From positions 372,001 through 436,000 of the forward strand of contig NZ_JAUSTE010000002.1 in NCBI RefSeq assembly GCF_030812675.1: 64,000 nucleotides of DNA, written 5' to 3'. Under the pieces are notes generated by a model. It worked only from the letters and a program-made list of their open reading frames with translations, did not search any database and was not told where the DNA came from. The translations under genes and the position numbers were made by a program. The stretch is from Sinomonas atrocyanea. GTDB taxonomy: Bacteria; Actinomycetota; Actinomycetes; Actinomycetales; Micrococcaceae. Shown piece after piece: positions 42,438-51,500 of the stretch. Position 1 is the first letter of the stretch; each line of letters opens with the position of its first letter.

Positions 42438-43960
42438 TTGCCCTCCCCTTCCTTGATGCCCTGTGGGTCAGTCGAGTTCTTCTCGCGCTTGGCCCACTGG
42501 GCCCGGAAGGACTCCGCGGGCGGGGCCGGGATGTCGCGGCTCTGCGTCCAGCCGGCGCCGAGGCCGGGCAGCTTCGAGATCACCCCGTCACGGCCCGCAG
42601 CGGCCTTGCCGAGCGGGAGCCCGCGCTCGAGCAGGCCCATGCGCGCGCCGTCGGACATCGCCCAGGACGCGCCGGACATGGCGAGGTCGAACTGCGAGGG
42701 CAGGCGCCGCGCGCCCGGCCTCGAGCGCCGGGCCTCGACGTCCTCGCCGCGCAGGTGCACGAGGATCTCGGGGATGTTGATCTTCACCGGGCACGCGTCG
42801 AAGCACGCGCCGCACAGCGAGGAGGCGTAGGGCAGGGACTTGTTCTCCTCGGCCTCGACGCCGGTGAGCAGCGGCGAGAGGATCGCCCCGATGGGCCCCG
42901 GGTAGGTGGACCCGTAGGCGTGGCCGCCGGCCCGCTCGTAGACGGGGCACACATTCATGCAGGCCGAGCAGCGGATGCAGTGCAGGGCGGAGCGTCCATG
43001 CTGGTCGGCGAGCGCCCGGGTGCGGCCGTTGTCGAGCAGCACCACGTGCACGTCCTTGGGTCCGTCGCCGGGCGTCGAACCGGTCCACAGGGAGGTGTAC
43101 GGATTCATGCGCTCCCCGGTCGAGGAGCGCGGGAGCAGCTGCATGAACACCCCCAGGTCCTCGGCCCGCGGGAGGACCTTCTCGATGCCCATGACGGTGA
43201 TGAGCGTCTCGGGCAGGGTCAGGCACATGCGCCCGTTGCCCTCGGACTCGACCACGCCGAGGGTGCCGGTCTCGGCGATGCCGAAGTTTGCTCCGGAGAT
43301 GGCCACCTTCGCGGAGAGGAACTTGCGGCGCAGGTGCTCACGGGCGGCCATGGCGAGCAGGCGCGGCTCGTCCGTCAGGGCCGGGTCCACGCCGGGCATC
43401 TCGCGCAGGAAGATGTCGCGGATCTCGGTGCGGTTGCGGTGGATCGCGGGGACCAGGATGTGCGAGGGCTTGTCGTGGCCGAGCTGGACGATGAGCTCGG
43501 CGAGGTCCGTCTCGAAGGCCGCGATGCCGCGCTCCTCGAGATACTCGTTGAGCCCGATCTCCTGGGTGGCCATGGACTTGACCTTGACCACCTCGCTCGT
43601 GCCGGTGGCGCGCACGAGGTCCTCGACGATCCGGTTGGCGTCGGCCGCGTCGCGGGCCCAGTGGACCGTGCCGCCGCGCGCGGTGAACTGCTCCTCGAAC
43701 TGGGCCAGCAGCTCGGGCAGGCGCTCCATCGCCTCCGCCTTGATCGCCGACCCGGCCTCCCGCAGCTCCTCCCAGTCGGGCAGCTCGGAGACCACGCGCA
43801 GGCGCTTGTCCCGGATGGTGTGGGTCGCGTGGCGCAGGTTCGCGCGCAGCTGGCCGTTCTGCAGCTCCCGCCGCGCGTAGCTCGGGAACGGCTCGGTCTC
43901 GGAGATGTTCCCGAAGCCGCGGGGCGGCAGGGCGGGCATGCCGAGGGACACCGTGCTCAT
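42434..43960 (-). CDS. lutB: lactate utilization iron-sulfur protein LutB
   Basis: A 508-residue protein. The N-terminal DUF162-like domain (SGANFGIAETGTLGVVESEGN) is followed by two [4Fe-4S] motifs (HCIRCSACMNVCPVY and SLCGACFDACPVKI). The C-terminal DUF3390 region ends with the usual Pro/Lys-rich tail. It is the electron-carrying core of LutABC, which oxidises L-lactate to pyruvate. 4-bp overlaps with lutA and lutC. Confidence 0.94.
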   Translation of the reverse strand: MSTVSLGMPALPPRGFGNISETEPFPSYARRELQNGQLRANLRHATHTIRDKRLRVVSELPDWEELREAGSAIKAEAMERLPELLAQFEEQFTARGGTVHWARDAADANRIVEDLVRATGTSEVVKVKSMATQEIGLNEYLEERGIAAFETDLAELIVQLGHDKPSHILVPAIHRNRTEIRDIFLREMPGVDPALTDEPRLLAMAAREHLRRKFLSAKVAISGANFGIAETGTLGVVESEGNGRMCLTLPETLITVMGIEKVLPRAEDLGVFMQLLPRSSTGERMNPYTSLWTGSTPGDGPKDVHVVLLDNGRTRALADQHGRSALHCIRCSACMNVCPVYERAGGHAYGSTYPGPIGAILSPLLTGVEAEENKSLPYASSLCGACFDACPVKINIPEILVHLRGEDVEARRSRPGARRLPSQFDLAMSGASWAMSDGARMGLLERGLPLGKAAAGRDGVISKLPGLGAGWTQSRDIPAPPAESFRAQWAKREKNSTDPQGIKEGEGK

Positions 43961-44814
43961 CGCGCACCTCCGGGGGTCCCGGCGAGGGCGAGCTCGCCGT
44001 CGATCGTGAGCGGCCTCTCGCGGGTGGAGGCGAGCACCTCGGCGAGGTGGACGGTCCGCACGGGGCGGCCCGACGGCGAGGTGCGGCCCTCACGGTGGAG
44101 GCCGCCCCCGATGTGCATGAGGCAGGAGGCGTCGCCGCCCGCGCACGCGCCGGCGCCGGTGCCGCAGATGTTCGCGACCTTGTCCGCGAGCATGGCCGAG
44201 GAGACGTCCGCGTTCTTGATCGAGAAGGTGCCACCGAAGCCGCAGCACTGCTCGGCCTCGGGGAGGTCCACGACCTCGAGGCCCTCGACCGAGGCCAGGA
44301 GCGAGCGCTGGCGGTCGCCGAGGTGGAGCAGGCGCATGCCGTGGCACGAGGGGTGGTAGGTGATGGTGCCCGGCAGGTAGGAGCCGAGCTGGGCGGCGGC
44401 ATCGGTCACGCCGAGGACGTCGGTGAGGAGCTGGGCGAGCTCGTAGGTGCGGGCGCCGACGGCGTCGGCCCGGGCGGCGAGCGTGCTGTCGGCGCCCTTG
44501 GTCCCGTGCTCGACGGCCCAGCCCGCGACCAGCGAGTGCTGGTGCTTGACGGAGGCGACGCACGAGCCGGACGGCGCGACGGCCACCTCGTACTCCCCGG
44601 CGTCGAAGCCGGCCTCGAAGGTGCGGACGTGGTTGGCGACGACGGGCAGGGCCTCGGGGAAGTAGCCCGAGTTGACGTGCATCTGGCCGCAGCAGGCCTG
44701 GCCGGCGGGGAACACGACCTCGTGGCCCAACCGCTCCAAGACCTCCACCGTGGCCTGGGCGACCCGCGGGTACATCGCGTCGACGATGCAGGTCGCGAAG
44801 AGCGCGATTCTCAT
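43957..44814 (-). CDS. lutA: lactate utilization protein LutA (CCG-domain Fe-S subunit)
   Basis: A 285-residue protein with two cysteine-rich CCG domains (FPAGQACCGQMHVNSGY and LPEAEQCCGFGGTFSIKNAD) that bind Fe-S clusters, like the GlpC/HdrB family. First gene of the lutABC operon. AGGA lies 6 bp before the ATG at 44814, and the operator TGGTCTGACCA overlaps the promoter just upstream. Confidence 0.93.
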   Translation of the reverse strand: MRIALFATCIVDAMYPRVAQATVEVLERLGHEVVFPAGQACCGQMHVNSGYFPEALPVVANHVRTFEAGFDAGEYEVAVAPSGSCVASVKHQHSLVAGWAVEHGTKGADSTLAARADAVGARTYELAQLLTDVLGVTDAAAQLGSYLPGTITYHPSCHGMRLLHLGDRQRSLLASVEGLEVVDLPEAEQCCGFGGTFSIKNADVSSAMLADKVANICGTGAGACAGGDASCLMHIGGGLHREGRTSPSGRPVRTVHLAEVLASTRERPLTIDGELALAGTPGGAR

Positions 44815-44851
44815 GGGTGTCCTCTCCCGGCCGGGCCACCGCCCGACCATG

Positions 44852-44892
44852 TGGTCTGACCATACTATAGGACGTGCGGCGGGTCACACCAC
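44852..44892 (-). promoter_or_regulatory. lutABC promoter with LldR-type operators
   Basis: A perfect palindrome TGGTCTGACCA (44852-44862) lies directly downstream of a -10-like TATAGT (minus strand, 44869-44864). A diverged second copy TGGTGTGACCC is at 44891-44881. The same 11-bp palindrome occurs three times before dld and lctP. Confidence 0.75.
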
Positions 44893-44937
44893 ACTATGAC
44901 GAGGCGGCCTCCGCCCACAGGGACGGGCACCGGAGGA

Positions 44938-47877
44938 TCAGGGCCGCGTCGCCTCGGCGAGGAGCTCGAGGATGTGCCGGTAGGGGCGCGCAGTGGCCCG
45001 GGTCAGCCCGATCTCGCACGTGCGGTTGCTGGAGGCGTACTCGGCGAACCTGCCGCCCCTGGCGCGCTCGGCCTCCTCGATGCCGCCGGCCTCCGGCGCG
45101 GTAGCGGAGGCGGTGAGCTCGGGGTGCAGGAGCCCGCGGTCGCCGGCGAACGCGCAGCACCCGGCCTCGGCCGGCGTGAAGACCTCGTCCGCGACGTGGG
45201 CGGCGATGGCCGCCAGCTGCGGCGTGGTTCCGGCGATCGTGCCCGAGCAGGTCGGGTGCAGCGCCACGGACGGGATCCGGCGGCGCACGGCCAGGCGCGG
45301 CAGCAGGTCCGTGGCGAACTCGACCGCGTCCACGACCCTCAGCGCCGCTCCTCCGGACTCCGCCGCCGAGCGCAGCATCACGGCGAGGCCCTCGGCGCAC
45401 GAGGAGGCGTCCACGACGATCGGCAGGCGCCCGCCCTCGCTCGCCGCCACGAGCGCGGGGACCACGACCGAGCGCATGTGCTCCCAGCCGGCGGTCATGC
45501 CCTTGGACTTCCACGGCGTGCCGCAGCACATCGACCCGAGCCCCTCGGGGGTCCGCAGGCGCACGCCGGCGCGGTCGCACACGTCGAGGAACGCCCCGGT
45601 CGCGCCGCCCGGGTGGCCGCCGGGCTCGGGACCGAACATCGTGCCGATGCACGCGGCGAACAGCACGGCCTCGGCGGCATCGTCCCGCCGCCGGGGACGC
45701 GGGGAGCCGCCGGCCGGGAGACCGCCGTCATACGCGGGGACCCCGTCCCCGAGGAGCCTCCGCGCGAGCGCGGCGGCCCCCTCGACCGGAGCGGACGGCA
45801 GCGCCTTGGCGACGCTCAGGGCGGCCCCGCCCACGCGCGAGGCGGCCCCCCAGCCGCGGGCGGCGGCGTGCCAGGCCGCGGACTCGGCGGGCCCCGCCGC
45901 GTCGGCGCGGAGCCGGCGGACGAGGTCGCCGGTGTTGATGCCCACGGGGCAGGCCGTGCCGCACATGCCGTCCACGGCGCACGTGGAGACGCCGGAGTAG
46001 TCGTAGCCGTCCATGATCTGGCGGGCGAGCTCGTGGTTGCCCTCGGCGCGGGCCTGCTCGGCGTCCCGGCGAAGCGTGATGCGCTGGCGCGGGGTGAGGG
46101 TGAGCGAGCGGGACGGGCACACGGGCTCGCAGTAGCCGCACTCGACGCAGCGGTCCACTTCCTCCTCGACCGTCGGGGTGACCTTGAGGTGGTCCAGGTA
46201 GGAGCGGGGGTCGTCGGAGAGGACGGCGCCGGGGTTGAGGACGCCGCGCGGGTCCGCCAGGCGCTTGATCTCCTGCATGACCTCGTACAGCTCGTCGCCG
46301 TACTGCCGGCGCACGTACGGGGCCATGATGCGGCCGGTCCCGTGCTCGGCCTTGAGCGTCCCGCCGGCGCCGAGCACGAGGTCCACGAGGTCCTCGGTGA
46401 AGTCCTCGTAGCGGCGGGTGTCCCCGGTGCCGAAGTCCTCGTTGAGCATGAAGTGCAGGTTGCCGTCCTTCGCGTGGCCGAAGATCACCGGGTCCGCGTA
46501 GCCGTGCTGGGCCAGGAGGCCGGCGAGGTCGCGGGAGGCGGAAGCAAGCGACGGGACGGGGACCGCGATGTCCTCGAGCAGCTGGCTCGTGCCGGACGGG
46601 CGCGCGCTCGCCACCGTCGAGTACAGCCCCTTGCGGACCTTCCACAGGGCCGCGCGCTCGCGCGGGTCCCGCGTCATGGCGACGGGGCGGGCGAGGCCGA
46701 GCCCCGCGAACAGCGCATCCGCGGACGCGGCCCGGTCCGCGAGCTCCTCGGCGGTGCCCGCGGTGAACTCGACGAGCAGGGCGGCCGGGTCGGGGAGGTC
46801 GAGGGCGCGGATCTGCTCGGGGCAGTCGGGCAGGCGTGCCGAGACCCGCAGCGAGACGGCGTCCATGAGCTCGGCCGTGTCCGCGCCGGCGGCGACGAGC
46901 TCGGGCACCGCCGCCGCGGCGGCGCTCACGCCGGGGAACACGAGCAGGCCCGCGGCGACGTGCGGCTTCACCTCGACCGTGGCGAACACCGCCTCGGCCA
47001 CGAACGCAAGCGTCCCCTCGGACCCGATGACCAGGTGTACGAAGATCTCGAGCGGGTCCTCGAAGTCGAGGAAGGCGTTGAGGCCGTAGCCCATCGTGTT
47101 CTTCATCGAGAACTGGTGCCGGATGCGGGCCACCGAGTCCGGCGAGGCGAGGATGCGCCGCCGCAGCCGGAGGAGCCCCTCGTGCAGCTCGGGCTCGCGG
47201 GCGGCGAAGACGGACGACGCCGCGGGGTCGCCGGAGTCGATGACCGTCCCGGAGGGCAGCACGAATGTCATCGACTCGAGCGTCCGGTAGGTGTTGGCCT
47301 CGGTGCCGCAGTGCATGCCCGAGGAGTTGTTGGCCACGACGCCGCCCACCGTGCACGCGATCTCGCTCGCCGGGTCCGGCCCGAGGGCGCGGCGGTGGCG
47401 GGCCAGGCGGGCATTGACGGCGCGGACGGTCGCGCCGGGCTGGACCCGGACCCGGGCGCCGCCGTCGAGGACCTCGATGCCGCCGAAGTTCCGGCGGGTG
47501 TCGGCGAGGACCCCCGCGGTGAGGGCCTGGCCGGACAGGCTCGTCCCGCCCGAGCGGAACGTCACGGACGTGGCGTGCCGGGCCGCGGCGGCGAGGAGCC
47601 CGGCCACCTCGGCGGCGGTGCGCGGCGCGGCGGCCACGCTCGGGACGAGGAGATAGTGCGAGGCGTCGTGGGCCTTCGCGTGCAGGTCGAGCGGGCGCGT
47701 CGTGACGGCGTCGGGGCCGAGGAGCTCCGCGAGCTCGTCGGCGAGCGCGCGCGAGCGGTCCCCGGACCCGGGCCCTGTCCCGGGACCCGTGCCGGGGGCC
47801 GCGGCTCCTGCAGTACCCCGGCGCGCGGTGCCGGCGGCGGGGCGGGGGCGGGAGCCCGCCGTCGTTCGCGTCATCAT
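44938..47877 (-). CDS. dld: FAD- and Fe-S-dependent D-lactate dehydrogenase
   Basis: A 979-residue flavoprotein. An Ala/Gly/Pro-rich N-terminus (about 40 residues) precedes the FAD_binding_4 domain (FRSGGTSLSGQALTAG, GGVVANNSSGMHCGT), the FAD-oxidase C domain (VIFGHAKDGNLHF, LKAEHGTGRI), a ferredoxin-type segment (DRCVECGYCEPVCPS and MCGTACPVG) and a C-terminal CCG region (GSMCCGTPWKSKG, AGCCAFAGDRG). It oxidises D-lactate to pyruvate and passes electrons to quinone. The ATG at 47877 has GGAGG 6 bp ahead. Divergent from the lactate permease gene across shared operators. Confidence 0.9.
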   Translation of the reverse strand: MMTRTTAGSRPRPAAGTARRGTAGAAAPGTGPGTGPGSGDRSRALADELAELLGPDAVTTRPLDLHAKAHDASHYLLVPSVAAAPRTAAEVAGLLAAAARHATSVTFRSGGTSLSGQALTAGVLADTRRNFGGIEVLDGGARVRVQPGATVRAVNARLARHRRALGPDPASEIACTVGGVVANNSSGMHCGTEANTYRTLESMTFVLPSGTVIDSGDPAASSVFAAREPELHEGLLRLRRRILASPDSVARIRHQFSMKNTMGYGLNAFLDFEDPLEIFVHLVIGSEGTLAFVAEAVFATVEVKPHVAAGLLVFPGVSAAAAAVPELVAAGADTAELMDAVSLRVSARLPDCPEQIRALDLPDPAALLVEFTAGTAEELADRAASADALFAGLGLARPVAMTRDPRERAALWKVRKGLYSTVASARPSGTSQLLEDIAVPVPSLASASRDLAGLLAQHGYADPVIFGHAKDGNLHFMLNEDFGTGDTRRYEDFTEDLVDLVLGAGGTLKAEHGTGRIMAPYVRRQYGDELYEVMQEIKRLADPRGVLNPGAVLSDDPRSYLDHLKVTPTVEEEVDRCVECGYCEPVCPSRSLTLTPRQRITLRRDAEQARAEGNHELARQIMDGYDYSGVSTCAVDGMCGTACPVGINTGDLVRRLRADAAGPAESAAWHAAARGWGAASRVGGAALSVAKALPSAPVEGAAALARRLLGDGVPAYDGGLPAGGSPRPRRRDDAAEAVLFAACIGTMFGPEPGGHPGGATGAFLDVCDRAGVRLRTPEGLGSMCCGTPWKSKGMTAGWEHMRSVVVPALVAASEGGRLPIVVDASSCAEGLAVMLRSAAESGGAALRVVDAVEFATDLLPRLAVRRRIPSVALHPTCSGTIAGTTPQLAAIAAHVADEVFTPAEAGCCAFAGDRGLLHPELTASATAPEAGGIEEAERARGGRFAEYASSNRTCEIGLTRATARPYRHILELLAEATRP

Positions 47878-47896
47878 AGGAGTCCTCCCGAGCGTG

Positions 47897-47986
47897 TGGT
47901 CCGACCATAGGACCACATCTGTGCCCCTTGTCACAACCCCGCGAGTGTGTGCTAGCTTACGTGGTCGGACCACGACGGTCTGACCA
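47897..47986. promoter_or_regulatory. dld/lctP divergent promoter with three LldR-type operators
   Basis: TGGTCCGACCA (47897-47907) lies beside the dld start. TGGTCGGACCA (47962-47972) and CGGTCTGACCA (47976-47986) lie beside lctP, just after a possible promoter TTGTCA (47928) / TAGCTT (47953). All match TGGTCNGACCA, found also before lutA. Confidence 0.78.
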
Positions 47987-48034
47987 CATCGGCGCCGGGG
48001 CCTTCCCGGGCCGCCACGCCCGCAGGGAGCCCGC

Positions 48035-49717
48035 ATGACCTTCACCCCCGTGACCGATCCGGTGGCCGGCAGCGTCGCCGTGTCCGCCCTGATCGGCCTC
48101 ATCCCCCTCGTGACCTTCTTCGTGCTGCTCGCAGTGGTGCGGACCAAGGCGCACGTGGCCGGCGCGTTCGCGCTGCTCGCCGCGCTCGTCGTCGCCGTCG
48201 CGGCGTACCGGATGCCCGCGGGCCTCGCCGGGCTCGCCGCGAGCCAGGGCGCCGTGTTCGGCGCGTTCCCCGTCTTCTGGATCGTGCTCATGGCGGTATG
48301 GCTGTACCAGGTCACGGTCGTCTCCGGCCGGTTCGAGGACCTGCGCCGCATCTTCGACCGGATCGGCGGCGGCGACGTGCGCATCCAGGCCGTCCTCATC
48401 GCGTTCTGCTTCGGCGGACTCATGGAGGCCCTCGCGGGCTTCGGCGCCCCGGTAGCGATCACCGCCACGATGCTCATGGCGATCGGCATCAAGCCCCTCC
48501 GCGCCGCGGCCACCGTGCTCGTCGCCAACACCGCGCCCGTCGCCTTCGGCGCGATCGCCATCCCGATCACCACCGCCGGCAGCCTCACGGGCATCCCGGC
48601 CGCGCACATCGGTGCCATCGTGGGCCGCCAGACCCCGCTGCTGGCCTTCGCCGTGCCGCTGCTCCTGCTGCTGATCGTGGACGGCTGGCGCGGCCTGCGC
48701 GACGCCTGGGCCCCGGCCCTCGTCACCGGCGCCACGTTCGGCCTCGCCCAGTTCCTCTGCTCCAACTACTTCTCCTACGAGCTCACCGACGTCGTCGCGT
48801 CCCTCGTCGGCCTCGGCGTCGCCATCCTTTTCCTGCGGGTGTGGAAGCCCCGCGGCGCGGAGGCGGCCCGACTCCGTCTCGGCGGGGGCGTGCCGGCCAT
48901 CGCCGGCCCCGGCGCCACCGAGAAGGCGCTCTCCGCGCCCCGCGTGTGGCTCGCCCTCTTCCCGTACCTGCTGGTCGTGGTGGTCTTCGGTGCCGCGAAC
49001 CTGTGGCGGCTCGGCGTGGACCTCCCCAAGGCGCTCGCGTCCACGAACATCGCTGTCCCGTGGCCCGTGCTCCACAGCGCCGTGGTGGGCGCGGACGGCA
49101 AGCCGCTCTCCTCCACCGTCTACAGCTTCCAGTGGCTCTCGAGCCCCGGCACCCTCCTGTTCCTGTGCGGGCTCATCGTCGCGGTGGTCTACTCGCTGAA
49201 CGACGGCGGCGGCCGCTACCGCGTGACGGTCGCCGGCGCGCTGGGCGAGCTGTGGCGGACCCTCGTGAAGATGCGGTTCGCGGCCCTGACGATCATGCTG
49301 GTCCTCGCCCTCGCCTACGTCATGAACCTCTCCGGCCAAACGGTCGCGATCGGCACGTGGCTCGCCGGCACCGGCGCCGCGTTCGCCTTCCTCTCCCCCA
49401 TCCTCGGCTGGATCGGCACCGCCGTGACCGGCTCGGACACCTCCTCCAACGCCCTCTTCGCGAAGCTCCAGCAGACCGCCGGCCATGCCGCCGGCATCAA
49501 CCCGGACCTGCTCGTGGCCGCGAACACCGCCGGCGGCGTGGTGGGCAAGCTCATCAGCCCGCAGAACCTCGCGATCGCCGCGACCTCGGTGGGGATGGAC
49601 GGCCAGGAGTCCACGATCCTGCGCAAGGTGCTGTGGTGGAGCCTCGGCCTGCTGCTCGTGCTGTGCACGCTCGTGTTCCTCCAGTCCACCCCGGTGCTCG
49701 GGTGGATGCTCCCGTAG
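48035..49717 (+). CDS. lctP: L-lactate permease (LctP family)
   Basis: A 560-residue permease with about 14 helices. Family segments are FGGLMEALAGFGAPVAITATML, TAPVAFGAIAIPITTAG and TGSDTSSNALFAKLQQTAG. It is a proton-lactate symporter that brings both lactate isomers and possibly glycolate into the cell. It shares its promoter region and operators with dld and so belongs to the lactate regulon. An imperfect GC hairpin lies 21 bp after the stop. Confidence 0.94.
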   Translation: MTFTPVTDPVAGSVAVSALIGLIPLVTFFVLLAVVRTKAHVAGAFALLAALVVAVAAYRMPAGLAGLAASQGAVFGAFPVFWIVLMAVWLYQVTVVSGRFEDLRRIFDRIGGGDVRIQAVLIAFCFGGLMEALAGFGAPVAITATMLMAIGIKPLRAAATVLVANTAPVAFGAIAIPITTAGSLTGIPAAHIGAIVGRQTPLLAFAVPLLLLLIVDGWRGLRDAWAPALVTGATFGLAQFLCSNYFSYELTDVVASLVGLGVAILFLRVWKPRGAEAARLRLGGGVPAIAGPGATEKALSAPRVWLALFPYLLVVVVFGAANLWRLGVDLPKALASTNIAVPWPVLHSAVVGADGKPLSSTVYSFQWLSSPGTLLFLCGLIVAVVYSLNDGGGRYRVTVAGALGELWRTLVKMRFAALTIMLVLALAYVMNLSGQTVAIGTWLAGTGAAFAFLSPILGWIGTAVTGSDTSSNALFAKLQQTAGHAAGINPDLLVAANTAGGVVGKLISPQNLAIAATSVGMDGQESTILRKVLWWSLGLLLVLCTLVFLQSTPVLGWMLP

Positions 49718-49737
49718 CCTGCCGTCCACGGCGGCGA

Positions 49738-49775
49738 GCCCCCGCTCCGGTGCCCGACGCGCCGGAGGCGGGGGC
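49738..49775 (+). terminator. strong GC hairpin after lctP
   Basis: GCCCCCGCTCCGG (49738-49750) pairs with CCGGAGGCGGGGGC (49762-49775) with one bulged base. No T-run follows. It could be the lctP terminator or insulate the regulator gene. Confidence 0.45.
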
Positions 49776-49819
49776 CGGCGTCGTCCGTCCCGGCCTCCCG
49801 CGTGCGGCAAGATGGATCC

Positions 49820-50524
49820 ATGTCTGAATCCGCCACCGGCCGCGCGCACGACGCCGTGCTGCGCCACATCGAGGACAGCCTCCGCGCGGGCGAGCTCAAG
49901 CTCGGCGATCGGCTGCCCGGCGAACGCGCCCTCGCGGAGCAGTTCGGCATCTCACGGGCGTCCGTGCGGGACGCGATCCGCTCCCTCGAGGTCATGGGCG
50001 TGGTCCGCTCAGCGACCGGGTCCGGGCCCAATTCCGGCACGATCGTCGTCTCGGACCCCTCCTCCGCGCTGGGGGTGGCGCTGCGGATGCACGTGGCCAG
50101 CCACCACCTGCCGGTCAAGGACGTGGTCCAGGCCCGCATCATGATGGAGACGTGGTCGCTCGAGCACGCTGCCTCCGCCCCGTGGAGCCCCGAGCAGCTC
50201 GACGATGCCCGGCGCCTCCTCGAGGCGATGGACGACGACGCGCTGCCGTCCCAGGTCTTCACCCTCCTCGACTCCCAGTTCCACGTGGCCCTGAGCGCCC
50301 TCGCCGGGAACGTCGTGGTGAGCACCATGATGGAGTCGATGCGCGAGGCCATCCGCGGCTACATCGACGACGCCGTGGAGCGCCGCGGCGGCTGGGACGA
50401 GGCCGTGGACACGCTGCGCGAGCAGCACCGGGGGATCTTCGAGGCCGTCGAGGCGCGCGACGGCGAGCGCTCGGCCCGGCTGGTGCGCGAGCACATCGAG
50501 TGGTTCTACGCCCAGGCCCTCTGA
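49820..50524 (+). CDS. lldR: GntR family regulator, LldR-like (FCD domain)
   Basis: A 234-residue FadR-subfamily regulator. The winged HTH (EQFGISRASVRDAIRSLEVMGVV) lies at residues about 35-60, followed by an FCD domain with QFHVALSALAGN and EHIEWF at the end. By position after lctP, and because TGGTCNGACCA sites lie in the lutABC, dld and lctP promoters, it is the likely lactate-responsive repressor. ATG at 49820 chosen; an in-frame GTG at 49802 exists. SD weak. Confidence 0.88.
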   Translation: MSESATGRAHDAVLRHIEDSLRAGELKLGDRLPGERALAEQFGISRASVRDAIRSLEVMGVVRSATGSGPNSGTIVVSDPSSALGVALRMHVASHHLPVKDVVQARIMMETWSLEHAASAPWSPEQLDDARRLLEAMDDDALPSQVFTLLDSQFHVALSALAGNVVVSTMMESMREAIRGYIDDAVERRGGWDEAVDTLREQHRGIFEAVEARDGERSARLVREHIEWFYAQAL

Positions 50525-50565
50525 CCCTGACGCCCGCGGTCGGGCGCCGGGCGCGGGGGCGGGGC

Positions 50566-50613
50566 GGATCTCGCGGCCCGATCCCAGAGTGACCCGGATC
50601 TCGAGGCCCGATC
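50566..50613. repeat. 18-bp direct repeat GGATCTCGNGGCCCGATC
   Basis: Two copies start at 50566 and 50596 (30 bp apart) in the 273-bp gap after lldR. Each contains the partial palindrome GATC...GATC. Confidence 0.6.
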
Positions 50614-50625
50614 TCGTGGGCCCGG

Positions 50626-50696
50626 TCGGCGAGAAGTGCACTTCTCGCCGACAAGCGCGCGTACGGCGAACTGGTGGGCGAAAAGTGCACTTCTGC
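50626..50696. repeat. GAGAAGTGCACTTCTC palindrome family, locus 2
   Basis: A perfect 26-bp palindrome (50626-50651) with core GAGAAGTGCACTTCTC, followed 50 bp on by the diverged copy GCGAAAAGTGCACTTCTGC (50678-50696). Same family as at 38824-38956. It lies between convergent lldR and dcd. Confidence 0.85.
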
Positions 50697-50797
50697 ACGG
50701 GCCTTCACGCGGGGCCGCCCGCGGGCGCCGCGCCGCGAGGCCGAGCCAGACCAGCGCCCCGGGCGCCGGGCGCCGGCGCTGAACCAAGGCAGGGGCG

Positions 50798-51373
50798 CTA
50801 GATCCGCGTCCGGTGGAAGTTGAGGTAGCTGCGCGAGGCGGTAGGCCCGCGCTGGCCCTGGTACCGGTTGCCGTAGTCGCCGGAGCCGTAGGGGTGCTCG
50901 GCGGCCGAGGAGAGCCGGAAGAAGCACAGCTGGCCGATCTTCATCCCGGGCCAGAGCTTGATCGGCAGGGTCGCGACGTTGGAGAGCTCGAGCGTCACGT
51001 GCCCGGAGAACCCGGGGTCGATGAACCCGGCGGTCGAGTGCGTCAGGAGCCCGAGGCGCCCGAGCGAGGACTTGCCCTCGAGCCGGGCGGCGATGTCCTC
51101 GGGCAGCGTCACCGTCTCGTAGGTGGAGCCGAGCACGAACTCGCCCGGGTGGAGGATGAACGCCTCGTCGGAGTCCACCTCGACCAGGCGCGTGAGCTCG
51201 GGCTGCTCCTGGGACGGGTCGATGTGCGCGTACTTGTGGTTATCGAAGAGCCGGAAGAACCGGTCGATCCGCACGTCCACGCTCGAGGGCTGGACCATCA
51301 CGGGCTCATAGGGGTCGAGCCGGATGCGGTCGGCGTCGATTTCGGCACGGATGTCGCGGTCTGAAAGCAGCAC
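50798..51373 (-). CDS. dcd: dCTP deaminase (probably bifunctional, dUMP-forming)
   Basis: A 191-residue dCTP deaminase of the dUTPase-fold superfamily: SDRDIRAEI at the N-terminus, the signature [19 protein letters not shown] with the catalytic Glu, and [10 protein letters not shown] at the C-terminus. It is the length of the Mycobacterium enzyme that both deaminates dCTP and hydrolyses dUTP to dUMP. Start GTG at 51373; GGAGG is unusually near. Confidence 0.93.
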   Translation of the reverse strand: MLLSDRDIRAEIDADRIRLDPYEPVMVQPSSVDVRIDRFFRLFDNHKYAHIDPSQEQPELTRLVEVDSDEAFILHPGEFVLGSTYETVTLPEDIAARLEGKSSLGRLGLLTHSTAGFIDPGFSGHVTLELSNVATLPIKLWPGMKIGQLCFFRLSSAAEHPYGSGDYGNRYQGQRGPTASRSYLNFHRTRI

Positions 51374-51500
51374 GCCTCCAAAAGTACCGCAGAGGCTGCT
51401 CCTTCCCGCTGCGGGAGCCATTGCCGCCCTGAGACTGCTGAGGCTAGGGTGACCCTCGGGATTGGTGGGATTCTGCGCCCGCCACGGGGAGGAACAACTC

